Source of the DNA: Hericium rajendrae | Lineage: Eukaryota > Basidiomycota > Agaricomycetes > Russulales > Hericiaceae | Assembly (NCBI GenBank): GCA_033439255.1 | Contig: CM065880.1 | Span: 1,922,001 to 1,986,000 of the forward strand | DNA: 64,000 nucleotides | Direction: 5' to 3' | Shown: piece by piece, positions 41,501-52,717 of the stretch | How the letters are laid out: each line of letters opens with the position of its first letter | Numbering within the stretch: the stretch's first letter is position 1 | Made by a program: the position numbers and the translations under genes | The notes under the pieces: generated by a model | Database searches by the model: none | The model's input: the letters and a program-made list of their open reading frames with translations, nothing else | What the model was told of the DNA's origin: nothing

Positions 41501-44500
41501 CGAAAGAGGTCACGCAAGGTCGCGAAACCATGCTTGCTCTCAAAGACGCGGCTTGCCTGACGTCGTTTCTGCAGCTCACGGAAGACCTCGACGATGCGGT
41601 GACCATATGACGGAGCGATTCTGCAGCGCTGACAAAGAATTGTTTCCAGCTCGGCTTGAGGCACGTCCTCGAAATGAACCTCGAGGAACCGATTGCGGAA
41701 TGCGCGTGACAAGACCTTCCGTCCAGCGTAAAGACCGGGAGGATTCTGCGTCGCGAAAAGGACGAAATGAGGGTGAGGCCGTACAACTTCTTGCGTTTCG
41801 GGGATGACCAGCTCGCGATTGTCATCCAGTAGGCGGTTAAGAGCTTCAAGAACGTCGGTTGGCGCAAGATTGAGCTCATCTAAAACGATCCAATCTCCGT
41901 TCCGCAGCGTCTGAACCAGCAAACCATCTTTGAAGTTGAGCTTCCCCGTGATAGGGTCAGAAACGTACGTCCCGAGGTACTCTTGGATATCTGTATGCTC
42001 GTGATTATTGATGCGCACGAAGCGATGTCCCGTCCTCTTCGCAAGATATTCAATGGAACTTGTCTTTCCGGCCGATGTTGGACCTTCAATCAGAACTGGG
42101 AAACGTCGCGTCAGAATGATGCGAGCAAGATCAATCAGTTTCTTCTCGACAGAGGGCGTCATAACATAGTCATCCATTGGCTCCGATGGCAGAGGACCCT
42201 TCTCAAGGTAAAAAGGGCCGAACTTGACAAAATCGTCGGGTGAACCAGATATAGGAGTTGATGGTTCTCTGGCAAGCAGCGATCTAGGGTTCCGCACGCC
42301 GGCCAAGATACGTTTCCGAGCGAGAGCGGTTACCACTTCCGCACTGGGACCATCGAGGACCATCGTGAACGCCATCAAGAAACTTTCCCAGAGAGCTCTC
42401 CTAAGACTGTAGGCGCCAGCGATTTCCGCGGCAAACGTCAGAGCGCGCGTCAGCGTCCGCATACTGAAATGGGGGCGATGATTTGCACCGTCAGCTATTT
42501 GCCTTGTTTCGGCCAGGTGCTTGACGGCTGTGTAGAATTCTGCGATGTCCATGATAGCCGCCTTGTCACCTACTGCAGATGCGCCGATGTACTGGTGGAC
42601 AATGCTCAGTAAAGTCTCCTTGTCTGCATCGGGAGGAGGCACATCAATCTCTGTGAAGCGAGAGCGAACGTTTGGAGGCAGGTCCTTCTTGCCGATATCC
42701 GTTGCTGGATTCATACAAGCGAAGAGACGGAAGTCAGGATGGCGGGGAACAGGCTCCAATGAACCCTGTTCTGTTAACGTTATCGAAGCGGTTGGACTAT
42801 GGAGTAAATTGGACACGGCCTCCAGGGTTTCGGGGCTAGCCAGGTTAATCTCGTCCAACAGAACCCTATGCGCAAAATGTAAAGACGTGAATCAAGTGCT
42901 ATAACGAAAATTCTCACCAGTCGCCGGAGCGCAATGCCTTTACAACTGGACCTTCCACAAAGCTGAATGCGAGCTTGCTCTTGCCTTGCACGTGCTGAAC
43001 TTCGAAGCTGCCTATGGCCTGCTCAAAAGCCAACCAGCTATCAAGCGACACGCGAAGATGATCTGTCTTTCGACGCTTTCGAGGTGCATCCGAGTCCAGC
43101 TCCTCTTTCCTTCCATCGGACCTGCGATTCCAAAGTCAGGTTTACGATCGAAGTGGCTGCATCTCAACTTACTCCGACGACTCAGCCAATTTAGCCTCGA
43201 TTCTTTCCTTCGCCAACCTCACGCTTTCTCTCCACAAACCAACGGCCCGCTTCCACTTCCCCTCCTGGACGGCTCTCCTCACCGACTCCTCAAATCTTGC
43301 ATTCTTCTTCTGACTGAATGTACCCCGGAACAGCTCCAAGAATTGTGCCTGAAGGCCTGAGCCAGGAACACGCGCGTCGACGGGCTTGAATCCACCGAGC
43401 AAGTCTGAAGACTCGCTCTGTTGTGAGAGGTTAAGTGAGATGAGCGGGCGATGAAGAAGTGCAGCCATGTGCGTCACTAGGCTCGTCTTCCCTGTACCTG
43501 TCTCTCCCGTAAGAAGGATAGGTTCCGAAAGCGAGAGGGCCGTGGCAATACGTGACATGAGGATAATTGCTGGGCGATGCATGGCGAAGGGTCGCGCCGA
43601 CGACAGCGGGGCAATCTCGGACTTGGTGCTCCGGGCTGGCAGCCTAATGCGTCCGACACGTAGAGCAGTCGTGCGACCATTGACATCTTTCTCGACTTCG
43701 AATTCGGGTACACGACCCGTCAAGACCCAGTCACGCTGTTGAGGAGACAGCCCCATGTGCTCCGCCGCGACAGCAGCGACAGCCTCCGCGTGCGCGGTCG
43801 CAGCTGTTGTAAGAGTCCCCGAACCAAAGAATACGTCCCGCGCCTCAAAGTACATTTCCTCACGCAGCGTGGGATTCGAAAATGTGACGGGCAGTATGAA
43901 AGGTCCGTCGGACGACAGATCGATGTCCATGGGCTGATAAGATGGTGGCAGAAGAGCGTCGACACGCGAGCAGAATTTCTCCAGTTCACGGAGGCCAATC
44001 TGTCGACTTGAGGGTGCAACGCCGAGGCTCTTGATTGCTTCCCACAATTTGATTGTGCCTAATACAGCAGAACCAGCGAGCTTCGGGAATTTGAATTCAA
44101 GGATCAGACGCAGCTCCTCGGAACTTGGAGATGGCACCACGACCTCATGGAACTTGTGCGATCCAAAGAATGTAGGTTTCGGGAAAACACCACTCCTCGA
44201 TGGAATAAGTGATCTGGTGGCGAAGACAGCGAAGCTCTCTGCGGCGATGACAGTCCCTCGAGTGGGGATAGTCAATCTGGCACGACCGCCTATCCATTTG
44301 TCGAGACCCATTGATTGTATGAGGGGTTTGATCGTTCCAAGGACTTCATTGCTGCCACGATCGATATCTTCAAAAACAATCCATTTGCCTTCGCGCATTG
44401 CCCGCACGAGCACACCTTCCTTCCACTCGAAAGTTCCGGGGCTTGTAGGAGAAGAGACATAGGACCCTAGCAAAGACCGAGGATCAAGTGATGTGTCCGC

Positions 44501-45652
44501 TAGAGCAATAGTGATGATTTGGTTCTTCGTGCCCGGATGGAGCAATCCGGCTAGGTGGGACAGTAGCAACGACTTGCCAGCCGAAGGAGCGGAAGTCAGA
44601 AGGACGGGAAGGCGCAGAGAGTTGTGCACTGCCAAGGCACGGAGGGCTGCAATTGATGTAGTTGTTGGAATCAACTCTGATATTCGCGTTTCCGGGCTAG
44701 AAGGTCGGAACAAAAGGATACCGTGGTTATTGACGATGGAAGAACTGAAAACGTCGTCAGTAAAATTTAATGATAAATAAATGACAGACGAACCATAGAT
44801 CGCTTTCCGCAACCTGAACGCTACCGTCTGCGGCGAAATAATGCAAGACGTCTGAAGTGGCTAAGTTCCTTTTCTCCCAGATCCTCCTCGACTCTACGAT
44901 AGGCAATATCCAGCCGTCAACGCTCTTGAAAGTGCCCTGGATATCTTCTCCGTATTGAATAGGACAGCCAACATCAGTCTCTAGGCCAACTATTTCCTTC
45001 TCAAGCTTATCCCTTTCCCCTTCTCCCATTCCACTCTGCGAAGCATAGCAGCGTATAGCGAGGTATCGAACACCAGGATCGGGATGTGATTCCCAAAAAA
45101 GCTTTGATAAGGGGGATAGCGACCAATGAAAGTGATGAGGTAATTCACGGTTTGCTTGTAGAATGCGATAATAAGCAAGAAGCGAACGGTGTAATGTAGG
45201 CGCGTCGATGGCGTTCGGCGTGTCTGACTCCAAGACGAATGTCAACGGCCCTGTACGTGGGATGTATTGGCGAATGAGTTCCGACAGAATGCTATAGGTG
45301 TATCTGTCAGTCTTTTGCGAAGAGTGCAGAACAGACGTGCGTACGGATACAGTTCTTCGTGAGGCTGCAAGAGGAGACATAGAGCCTCAAACTTTTGATG
45401 GATCTGGTCGTTGTTCTCCAATAACCGCGCACAAATATCAAGCAAGACTGGTCTGAACGTGAGTGCGATAGCTTCGGTCAATGAGGGCACGATTATAAGC
45501 TGTGATAAAATAGCCAGTGCTTTGCGACCGGAGGTCGCCTTTTGTATCGCAGAGACATGCGGTGAATCCTGCGGCAATTGAGCAATCAGAGTAGATATCT
45601 GACGCTGCAAGTCGACGGCCAGCGGGTTTTGGATGGTATTGAAGGGAGACAT
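29525..45652 (-). CDS. MDN1: Midasin, giant AAA+ ATPase of 60S ribosome assembly
   Basis: One gene spanning about 16 kb with many short introns, encoding roughly 5000 aa, the normal midasin size. The start is the ATG of MSPFNTIQNPL (45652) and the stop is TAA at 29527-29525. Six AAA+ P-loops appear in order: TSAPSAGKS (about 44,590), GETGTGKTS (43,490), GPTSAGKTS (42,070), GETGTGKTS (41,190), GSPGVGKTS (39,930), GRHDSGKTS (39,000). Walker B-type segments follow, e.g. WVLLDEMNLAPQ and EVFLLDEISLAD. A long helical linker (about 39-32.8 kb) and an Asp/Glu-rich region (about 32.2-31.2 kb) lead to the C-terminal MIDAS domain with D-x-S-x-S (LIALDDSRSM, near 30,190) and LEIIISDGICQDHDK. Midasin uses ATP hydrolysis and the MIDAS domain to pull Ytm1 and Rsa4 off pre-60S particles in the nucleolus and nucleoplasm. 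Exact exon borders in the linker (36.1-37.8 kb) were not all resolved. Confidence 0.95.
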
Positions 45653-47108
45653 GGTGCAAAAGGAGGCGGGCGACCAGTCAGAGTAGGAGGTATACAAGAT
45701 CAAGCAGACGACCGAAGTGACATGGGCGCGATGCCGATGCGTATAGATGTGAAAAAGCACCGATGGACACAAGTTGAAGAAGACTGCCGTCGACGTGTTG
45801 TTGTCGAGTCCACCGGCCGCAGAGCACTTTGTGTTTAACTTTTTGCGAAAAGTTTACCGACCGTTTTCGGACACTCGTCGCGTAATACGCGTCTTATCAG
45901 ATAAGATAACCCGGTTCGACGAAAATTGTGGCGGCTTTACATATGCTAGGCGCCAACAAGGCGCCGACTTCACAACTTGGCTACGTCGATCGTGTAACCA
46001 TCCTCAACACGCTTCAATCTGCATGATGTTCGCCCGCATTTGATGAGCTTCCATTGTGATTGCTCTTTATTATGATCACTCTTTATCATGATCACTCTTT
46101 ATCATGATCACTCTCCATCGGGAGATATCGTACAAGCTTCAGCTATCTTTGGTGTGGGTCAGCCTGGGAATATAGTCATGCGGCGATGCAGGAGGTTCTG
46201 CACCAGCCTGTATCTTGCCTGTATCAGAACTGGTATGTGGAATTCCTGATATATGGTTGTCCTCATCTGAGAGACGTGTTGCGGCTTACTATTTTCAAGT
46301 TAGTCACAGAGTATGGCTTGAGATGCGATCATAGCTCAGTTTGGTGTCATCAGTCCTTGCCTGGTGAGGAGGATGGTCTCATGCAATGGCTGCCTGTACA
46401 GCCATCAGATGCGGCGTTAACTTAATTTATGGGGCTTGGGAGGTGTACCAGGGAGTGCCACCCGTGATTGTCGCTCAGGTTGCCATGTTCTGTTTTGCAT
46501 CCTGTGCTCTTATTTGGCTCGTTTGATTGCTCATTCAGGCAGATGGGGCCGGAGTCTTTATTTGATTTCCTTCTGGACCACCGTCTGGAACGCATCTCCT
46601 GATTTGCGGGCGAAGATATGCACGGTTTCATATCTCTGTAGAAATCGGTGTGCTGAGATCGCTTATGTACTCACCTCTTCGCTAGCTCGTCATCTACATA
46701 TGCGTCCGACCGAAATGGGACATCAGGGCGCTGGCCGTGATTTTCACGCCTAATACGCACAACCTTGTGCACCTCATCATACCTGCAGCTCACCGCACCA
46801 TTGGCATCAGCTTCTATTGATGCATCTATGAAATCGTAGATGTTGACGCTCCGACTACCCACGGCTCTCATGGGCACTCTAATATGGTGCGTGCTTCCGG
46901 AACCGTCGTCTCCGTGTCCGAGTATCGCCCATCCGTCCAGTTTCTGACAGCGGCATCTTGTTGCGCACAAGTAGCAACCGGTGCTCTTCTGTTCTCACTC
47001 TGCCATCGCCCACATCACCTACGGCTTCCTTCTTGAGCCGGTGTGCCGTTCGCACCGGTATACAAGATGCGCGAATGGATGCGATGTCTTTCCACACTCA
47101 TAGGCACC
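45653..47108. other. Divergent intergenic region, midasin and decarboxylase
   Basis: 1.45 kb separating midasin (minus) from the decarboxylase gene (plus). It contains a four-copy 16-bp tandem repeat (separate entry). Open frames here have no domains. An upstream exon of the decarboxylase cannot be excluded, since its reading frame stays open 5' of the chosen start. Confidence 0.5.
46057..46120. repeat. 16-bp tandem repeat, 4 copies
   Basis: Two exact copies of TGATCACTCTTTATCA (46073-46088, 46089-46104) are flanked by diverged copies, TGATTGCTCTTTATTA (46057) and TGATCACTCTCCATCG (46105). Three units carry the palindrome TGATCA. It sits in the shared upstream region of midasin and the decarboxylase gene, so a regulatory role is possible but unproven. 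Confidence 0.85.
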
Positions 47109-50100
47109 ATGGGATCCCCCATTCCTAACGTCAATGCTGGGAGCGGAAGTGTTCCCGGCTCATTGCAAGATGCTCATGATGCGGCTGGTGCTTGGTTTGT
47201 GGGTCCCAAGGCCGAGAATGGCGCTTACCTCAAGAAGTACGTCGAGAGAATCCTCGACGACCTCATCCAGTGCAGGAAAGACTTCTTCCCAGATGATAAA
47301 GTTTGTACTCACTTTTCATAGCTTGACTACGTTTCTGACTGACATGGATCCTCAGGATTTCATAGACGAAGCAACTGTCGCATCGCCGGCGTTCAGAACG
47401 AGCATGTCCAAGCTCGAGACAAACATCAACTTTCTTTCTTCATTTCTCCCTCAGCACAGTATTCCTTTCTTTTCTCCTCGATATATGGCCCACATGCTGA
47501 ACGACGTCTCAATGCCCGCGACTCTTGGCTATCTTTTGGCGTTGATGTACAACCCGAACAATGTCGCCGTGGAGGGCAGCCCACTGACTAGTATCATCGA
47601 ATTTGACGTTGGGCAACAGTTGTGCGCCATGCTTGGTTTTGACGTACGCGGCGCTCAAGATGATACCTCGGGACCATCTCCTTGGGGTCACATCACATGC
47701 GACGGCTCTGTGGCGAATTTGGAGTCTATGTGGTACGGCATTCGTCCTTCAGCTTACCCGTAATGCATGTACTCACTTCATTCCTGTAGGGTCGGTCAGT
47801 CGTACAAGCATACTAGCACGTCCTCTTTGACTTATTATATTTTGCCCAGCACGTAATTTGAAGTTCTACCCGTTGTCCCTACGGCGCGCCATAAACTCGG
47901 AGGCGGCGTTGACATTCGTGGGGTCACATCTCCAGGTGAACCTGTGTTCCGGTCGACGAAAGGCCTTCCTGGACTGCAGCACCTGGGATCTCCTCAACCT
48001 TACAGCTGACGAGGTCGTGGGCTTACCAAATCGTATTACTGCCGAGTTCGGAGTATCGCCTCAGGCTCTACAGAACATCATCAGCAAGTATCTCATCCAG
48101 ACGACAGGAAAAGAAGAACTCGAGGCGTATTTCGGCATACAACAGCCCGCGCAATTTTTGGTCAGCAAAACGACGCATTACTCATGGCCGAAAGGCGCTG
48201 GTAAGTGAATTATGCTGATATCTGCATCGTGCTCTAACATGAAGTCTTCTGCCCAGCAATCACTGGAGTTGGGTCACAGAACCTGATGGCCGTGCCCGTT
48301 GATGACTCGGCGCGCATGGACTGCGAGGCACTGGACACGCTCTTATCCCAATGTCTCCAACGTCGCCAGGCCGTTTACGCCATAGTCGCGGTCATGGGAA
48401 CGACAGAGCACGGCTCGGTCGATCCGCTGTCCAAGATTCTTGTCCTTCGCGAGAAATATCAAAGCCGAGGCCTGTCATTTCTGATCCATGCTGATGCCGC
48501 ATGGGGCGGATACTTCGCTTCCATGCTCGTCCCAAGTCCTGATCGAAACGCCAGCACGAGCGGTCTGGATGACCCTTCACTCTTTGTTAACCCCTACACA
48601 GAACGCGAATTACGTCACCTTCGCTTTGCGGACTCGATCACAATCGATCCTCACAAGAGTGGGTATGTTCCTACCCCAGGCAGGCAGCCTGTGCTATCGC
48701 GATGGCAGGCTGCGCTACCTGGTGACATGGACAAGCCCTGTGATTGACTCGCCTGAGAACGGCGCATCGAGAATGGGTGTCTATGGAATAGAGGGGAGGT
48801 AAGGTCCCATCTCATGCCGCCCATCACTTGTCTGAGCATGTGGAACTGCAGTAAAACGGGCGCGGCGCCTGTATCTGCCTGGCTTGGCCACGAGGTGATT
48901 GGCCTTCACAAAGGAGGCTATGGTTTCCTTCTGGGCGAGGCCATCTTCAGCAGCATCAAGGTGTGATGCATTTCGTCAGGTCATCTACGTACCTCTTACT
49001 GATGGCCCGCTGATAATGACAGATGTACGGTTACTGGGCAACCATGTCTTTGGATCATCCAAATCTCCTTGTTGTTCCATTTCGCATGTTGCCGAGCGAG
49101 AAATCCTCCGACTTCTCGATCCAGGAGGTCGATAAGGAGAGAAGGTACATCCGCGATGTCATCCTTAAGCAGACGCGTCAAGAGCTGGCGAAGGATCCGA
49201 AAGCCAGAGCGCTCATGCAAGAGCTCGGGTCCGATTTGGTCGTCAACGCCTTCGCATGCAATTTCCGCGTCAATGGCATGGTCAATAAAGACATCACGGA
49301 GGCAAACTATCTGAACGCCAGGATCTATGAGAAGCTCTCGCTGCACAAGCTCACGGATCAGCGAAATGATCGCAAGGTCATCATAATGTCGACCATCTTC
49401 TCCCAGAAGGAGTATGGCAGGTGCTTGACAAATTACAAGGAGCGCCTCGGTCTCGTTGGCGACGAGAATCTTTTTGTGCTTGTCAATGTCTCCATGTCTG
49501 TGTTCACGTCGCCTCGCAACTTTGTGAAAGTTTTGGCAGATGGCTTCTTGGAGGCCGCAGAAGAGGAAGTCAAGGTACGCCGTGTTCCGTGTCGCTACAT
49601 CGTCCGGATTTGTCTGACATTCTATCACAGATTTCGATCCAACGCAACCGGATGGTGGCAGCGCTTCATGCATTTATCATTCAGGGTTCTTCTCAAGTCC
49701 ACCTCGTTCACATGCCGTGCTTCGGCAGCGCCAGTCAGCGCCGCCAATGTATCCTCAGTGTGGAGTTATCAGAGTCCGCAAGGCAGGAGTACCTGGATGC
49801 TAGGCATGGTGATCCGAGTGCCGTTTTCATCGCGGCTACTGTTGAAGACGTCGAATTATCCATAATCATCAAGCGCAAATCATTCAGGGTTCTTGTTTCG
49901 AAGCTAACTTCCAAGGGGTAAGAGCCTCTTTCGCAGTACCATCGTCGCTTTCCTTGACTTACTTTCCCCGCTTCAGGCCTGTTCCCATTGTGGAATGCGA
50001 TGTAACGCAGATTCGGGTTGTCAAGAACCGGTCGTTGAGCGCGCGACATCTCGATGGCTCCTACCCGTCTAGAATGCCATTCTATCTCTATGGCACCCTG

Positions 50101-50730
50101 GACGAGATGCACATCGAACACATGCTGCTGCACGCCCCTAACGCCCAGTTGACAGCGAGTGATGTTCACGTCAAAGTGGAGAGCGGAGACAAGACTATAT
50201 TCTCCAACGGCCTGAAGAAGGGTCTCATCGCCGTGATGGACACCCTGCCTGAACATCTCCTGCAGCCCTTCACCGCCGATCACAGACCCAACTTCTTCCG
50301 CGCAGGCGCCAAGATTGGCGCGTCCATATATCATGACCGGCGTAGCTCTCAGGCCCCAGCCGCGGGCATCATGGACGTCTTGGAGAGTCCTATCGCTCGC
50401 GCAACCGTCACGCTGGGCGACAGCATATTCGTCGATTCTGATATGATCAACTTTGACACCCCGATTGTTGCATCGCACGTCCCGAAGAAGAAGATGGTCT
50501 TCACCAAGGGCGATGACTCCGATTCGCAGGACCACCCTATCTTCCGCGGCCACGGTCTGTCACAAACCTCGCCATCTGCCCAGATAGGATGGAGAGATAT
50601 CTGGGATACGGCTCTTGCACAACGTCAATTTTCACAGCTCAAACTCAGCACAGAATCGATCGATAAAGATGACGACTATTGTCCCAGTCCCAACAAACTG
50701 ACAAGCTCCCTCCTGCACATGCACCACTGA
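47109..50730 (+). CDS. PLP-dependent aromatic amino acid decarboxylase-like, long C-terminal extension; apparent frameshift
   Basis: Exons 47109-47300, 47356-47732, 47790-47794 (5 nt), 47850-48200, 48257-48798, 48852-48960, 49023-49574, 49631-49917 and 49977-50730; about 1055 aa. The start ATG has a strong context (CACCATGG). Group II decarboxylase features: ESMWVARNLKFYPLSLR, HADAAWGGYF, and the PLP lysine in TIDPHKSG (codon 48655-48657), then LCYRDGRLRYLVTW and GAAPVSAWLGHEVIGLHKGG. The reading frame shifts by +1 between DPHKSGY and AGSLCYRDG (about 48,667-48,680, at a CCCC run), so the gene is either broken or carries a sequence error. Beyond the decarboxylase fold, about 450 residues (VEEEVKISIQR onward) form an extra C-terminal part, as in non-canonical basidiomycete aromatic amino acid decarboxylases described from Psilocybe. 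Those act on tryptophan, tyrosine or phenylalanine; the substrate here is inferred only. Confidence 0.85.
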
Positions 50731-51251
50731 ACGCCGTGCCTTCACCACCATAGACAATGCCATTACATCATTGCGTGTCTTTTCCTACCCTTTCTTTTCG
50801 TATATCTGCAGCTGCATTGATTGCAGATTTGTACACTTCATACGCTCGTTCCCTCTCTGCATTTTGTATCGATTCACCCGCTCCTTGTATTTGACTGCCT
50901 GACTCCTCGTACTGAATACTAATAAGTTAGTATTTCATGGAAGTTCTTTAGACTTGTTACACTCGTTTTCACATGTACCACGTTGAAATTTATTTGGTTG
51001 TTGTACCGACCGTCTGTCCCTCACTCTCAGTCTTTTGACTTCTGCTTTACTGCCTAAACGTCAACGACATCCGGCACAAACTGCTGCACCGACACAACGC
51101 GATCGAAGTCACGGACTCACGTGCTCGACGCGACTTGCCTTTCTTAGGTTCTCGAAATTTAGCGCTGTGCTTTAGCTTCATCAGCCTGAGATCCAGATCG
51201 CCCATCCTCCACCCATCTACCCTCCAAACGCATCTATAGACCTATAGAACG
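50731..51251. other. Spacer between decarboxylase and RNA1
   Basis: T-rich 3' flank of the decarboxylase gene, then the RNA1 upstream region, both on the plus strand. No additional gene was seen. Confidence 0.5.
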
Positions 51252-52474
51252 ATGGCGAAGATTCTATCATTACACGGCAAGGGCCTCAAACTGGACACTA
51301 GAGAAGACATCGAGCCTTATCTTCGCGATGTCGACCCCACAAAGCTCGAAGAAATCTGCTTTGGCGGAAACACGATTGGAGTAGAGGCATCACAAGCCCT
51401 GGCGGAATTTTTGCAGAAAGCCACTTCGTTGAAGGTACGCTTGCAAAGCATCTAAACGCGCATTTTGAGCTCACGCGAACTGGCTCCTTATAGGTCGCTG
51501 ATTTTGCCGACATATTCACGGGACGGCTCATCACAGAGATCCCTCAAGCCCTCTCCTCAATCTGCGATGCACTTATCGACAAGACGTCCCTCGTCGAAAT
51601 CGATCTGTCGGACAACGCGTTCGGTGGACGGTCTGTTGACCCCATGGTTCCCTTCCTCACGAAAAACCGGTCGTTCCAGGTGCTTAAGCTGAACAACAAT
51701 GGCTTGGGTCCTGCGGGTGGCTCCATCATTGCAGATGCTCTTCGTCGGTCCGCCGAGCTCAGCAAGGAAGAGGATAAGCAGAGCAACCTCAGAACGGTCA
51801 TCTGCGGACGGAATCGTCTGGAGAACGGGAGTGCCCCTGCATGGGCGGCAGCTTTTGCGGCGCACGGGAACCTCGTCGAGGTGCGCATGCCTCAGAACGG
51901 GATCCGGATGGAGGGCATCACAGCACTCGCTAGAGGGCTGGCAAAGAATCCGAATATCGAATACATCGATCTACAAGATAACGCGTTCGCGCAGGCCGGC
52001 GCGAAGGCGTTCGCAGACGCGCTGCCGAGCTGGCCCAAACTTCACACTCTCAATCTCTCGGACTGCTTCCTTTCGGAAGAGGGCGAGGTGCCGAGCACGC
52101 TCAAGATTCTCGCGACGGGCTCGAATCCTGCCCTTCGCAACCTTCAACTGCAGAACAACAACCTAGAGGGAGATACGGCGGCACTCCTGGCTGACGTGAT
52201 CGGTACCCATCTAAAGGCGGTAGAGCTGCTGGAGTTCCAGTGGAACGAAGCTGACGAGGATGACGAGGGCATTCAGACTTTGGCGGACAGTCTTATGGCG
52301 AGAGGTGGAAAGTTCATCTTGATGGACGAAGAAGAGGAGGAAGTGAAAGAGGAGGGGGTAATAGTGGAGGAGGCGAAGGCTGAGGAGGCGGCGGAGCCGA
52401 CAGAAGAACCTTGTGAAGTCGACCAGGCTACGGAGGCTCTGGCTAATCTCCTGGGCAAGGTGACTATAGACTAA
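51252..52474 (+). CDS. RNA1: Ran GTPase-activating protein RanGAP (Rna1)
   Basis: Exons 51252-51434 and 51494-52474 give 387 aa, matching fission yeast Rna1 (386 aa). Leucine-rich repeats run through most of the protein: IEYIDLQDNAF, LHTLNLSDCFL and LRNLQLQNNNLEGD. The catalytic arginine loop is present as FADIFTGRLITEIP, and CGRNRLENGS is conserved with Rna1. The C-terminus is a Glu-rich acidic tail (EEEEEVKEEGVIVEE), also typical. The protein stimulates GTP hydrolysis by Ran in the cytoplasm, keeping the RanGTP gradient that drives nuclear transport. The gene appears complete and ordinary. Its 3' end faces the SAC3-like gene with 243 bp between stops. Confidence 0.95.
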
Positions 52475-52717
52475 GAATTCACGATATATAGTATTTGTCT
52501 TTTTCCGCCTTTTTTTCTTACCCTCATCGTCGTTTGGTTTGGTACCACATTTACTTATCACAGTTGGGGCGTATTAGGTTGGCACGATACCAGTGGGTTG
52601 TAATATCAAATGTACACTGACGCTGGCTCAATGGGAAAAGCCATTGATCGCCTACCAAACATTGCATCCTGCTCGATGGAGACAAGCTCTGGACGTCGCC
52701 GGGAGTACCGCCTTAAT

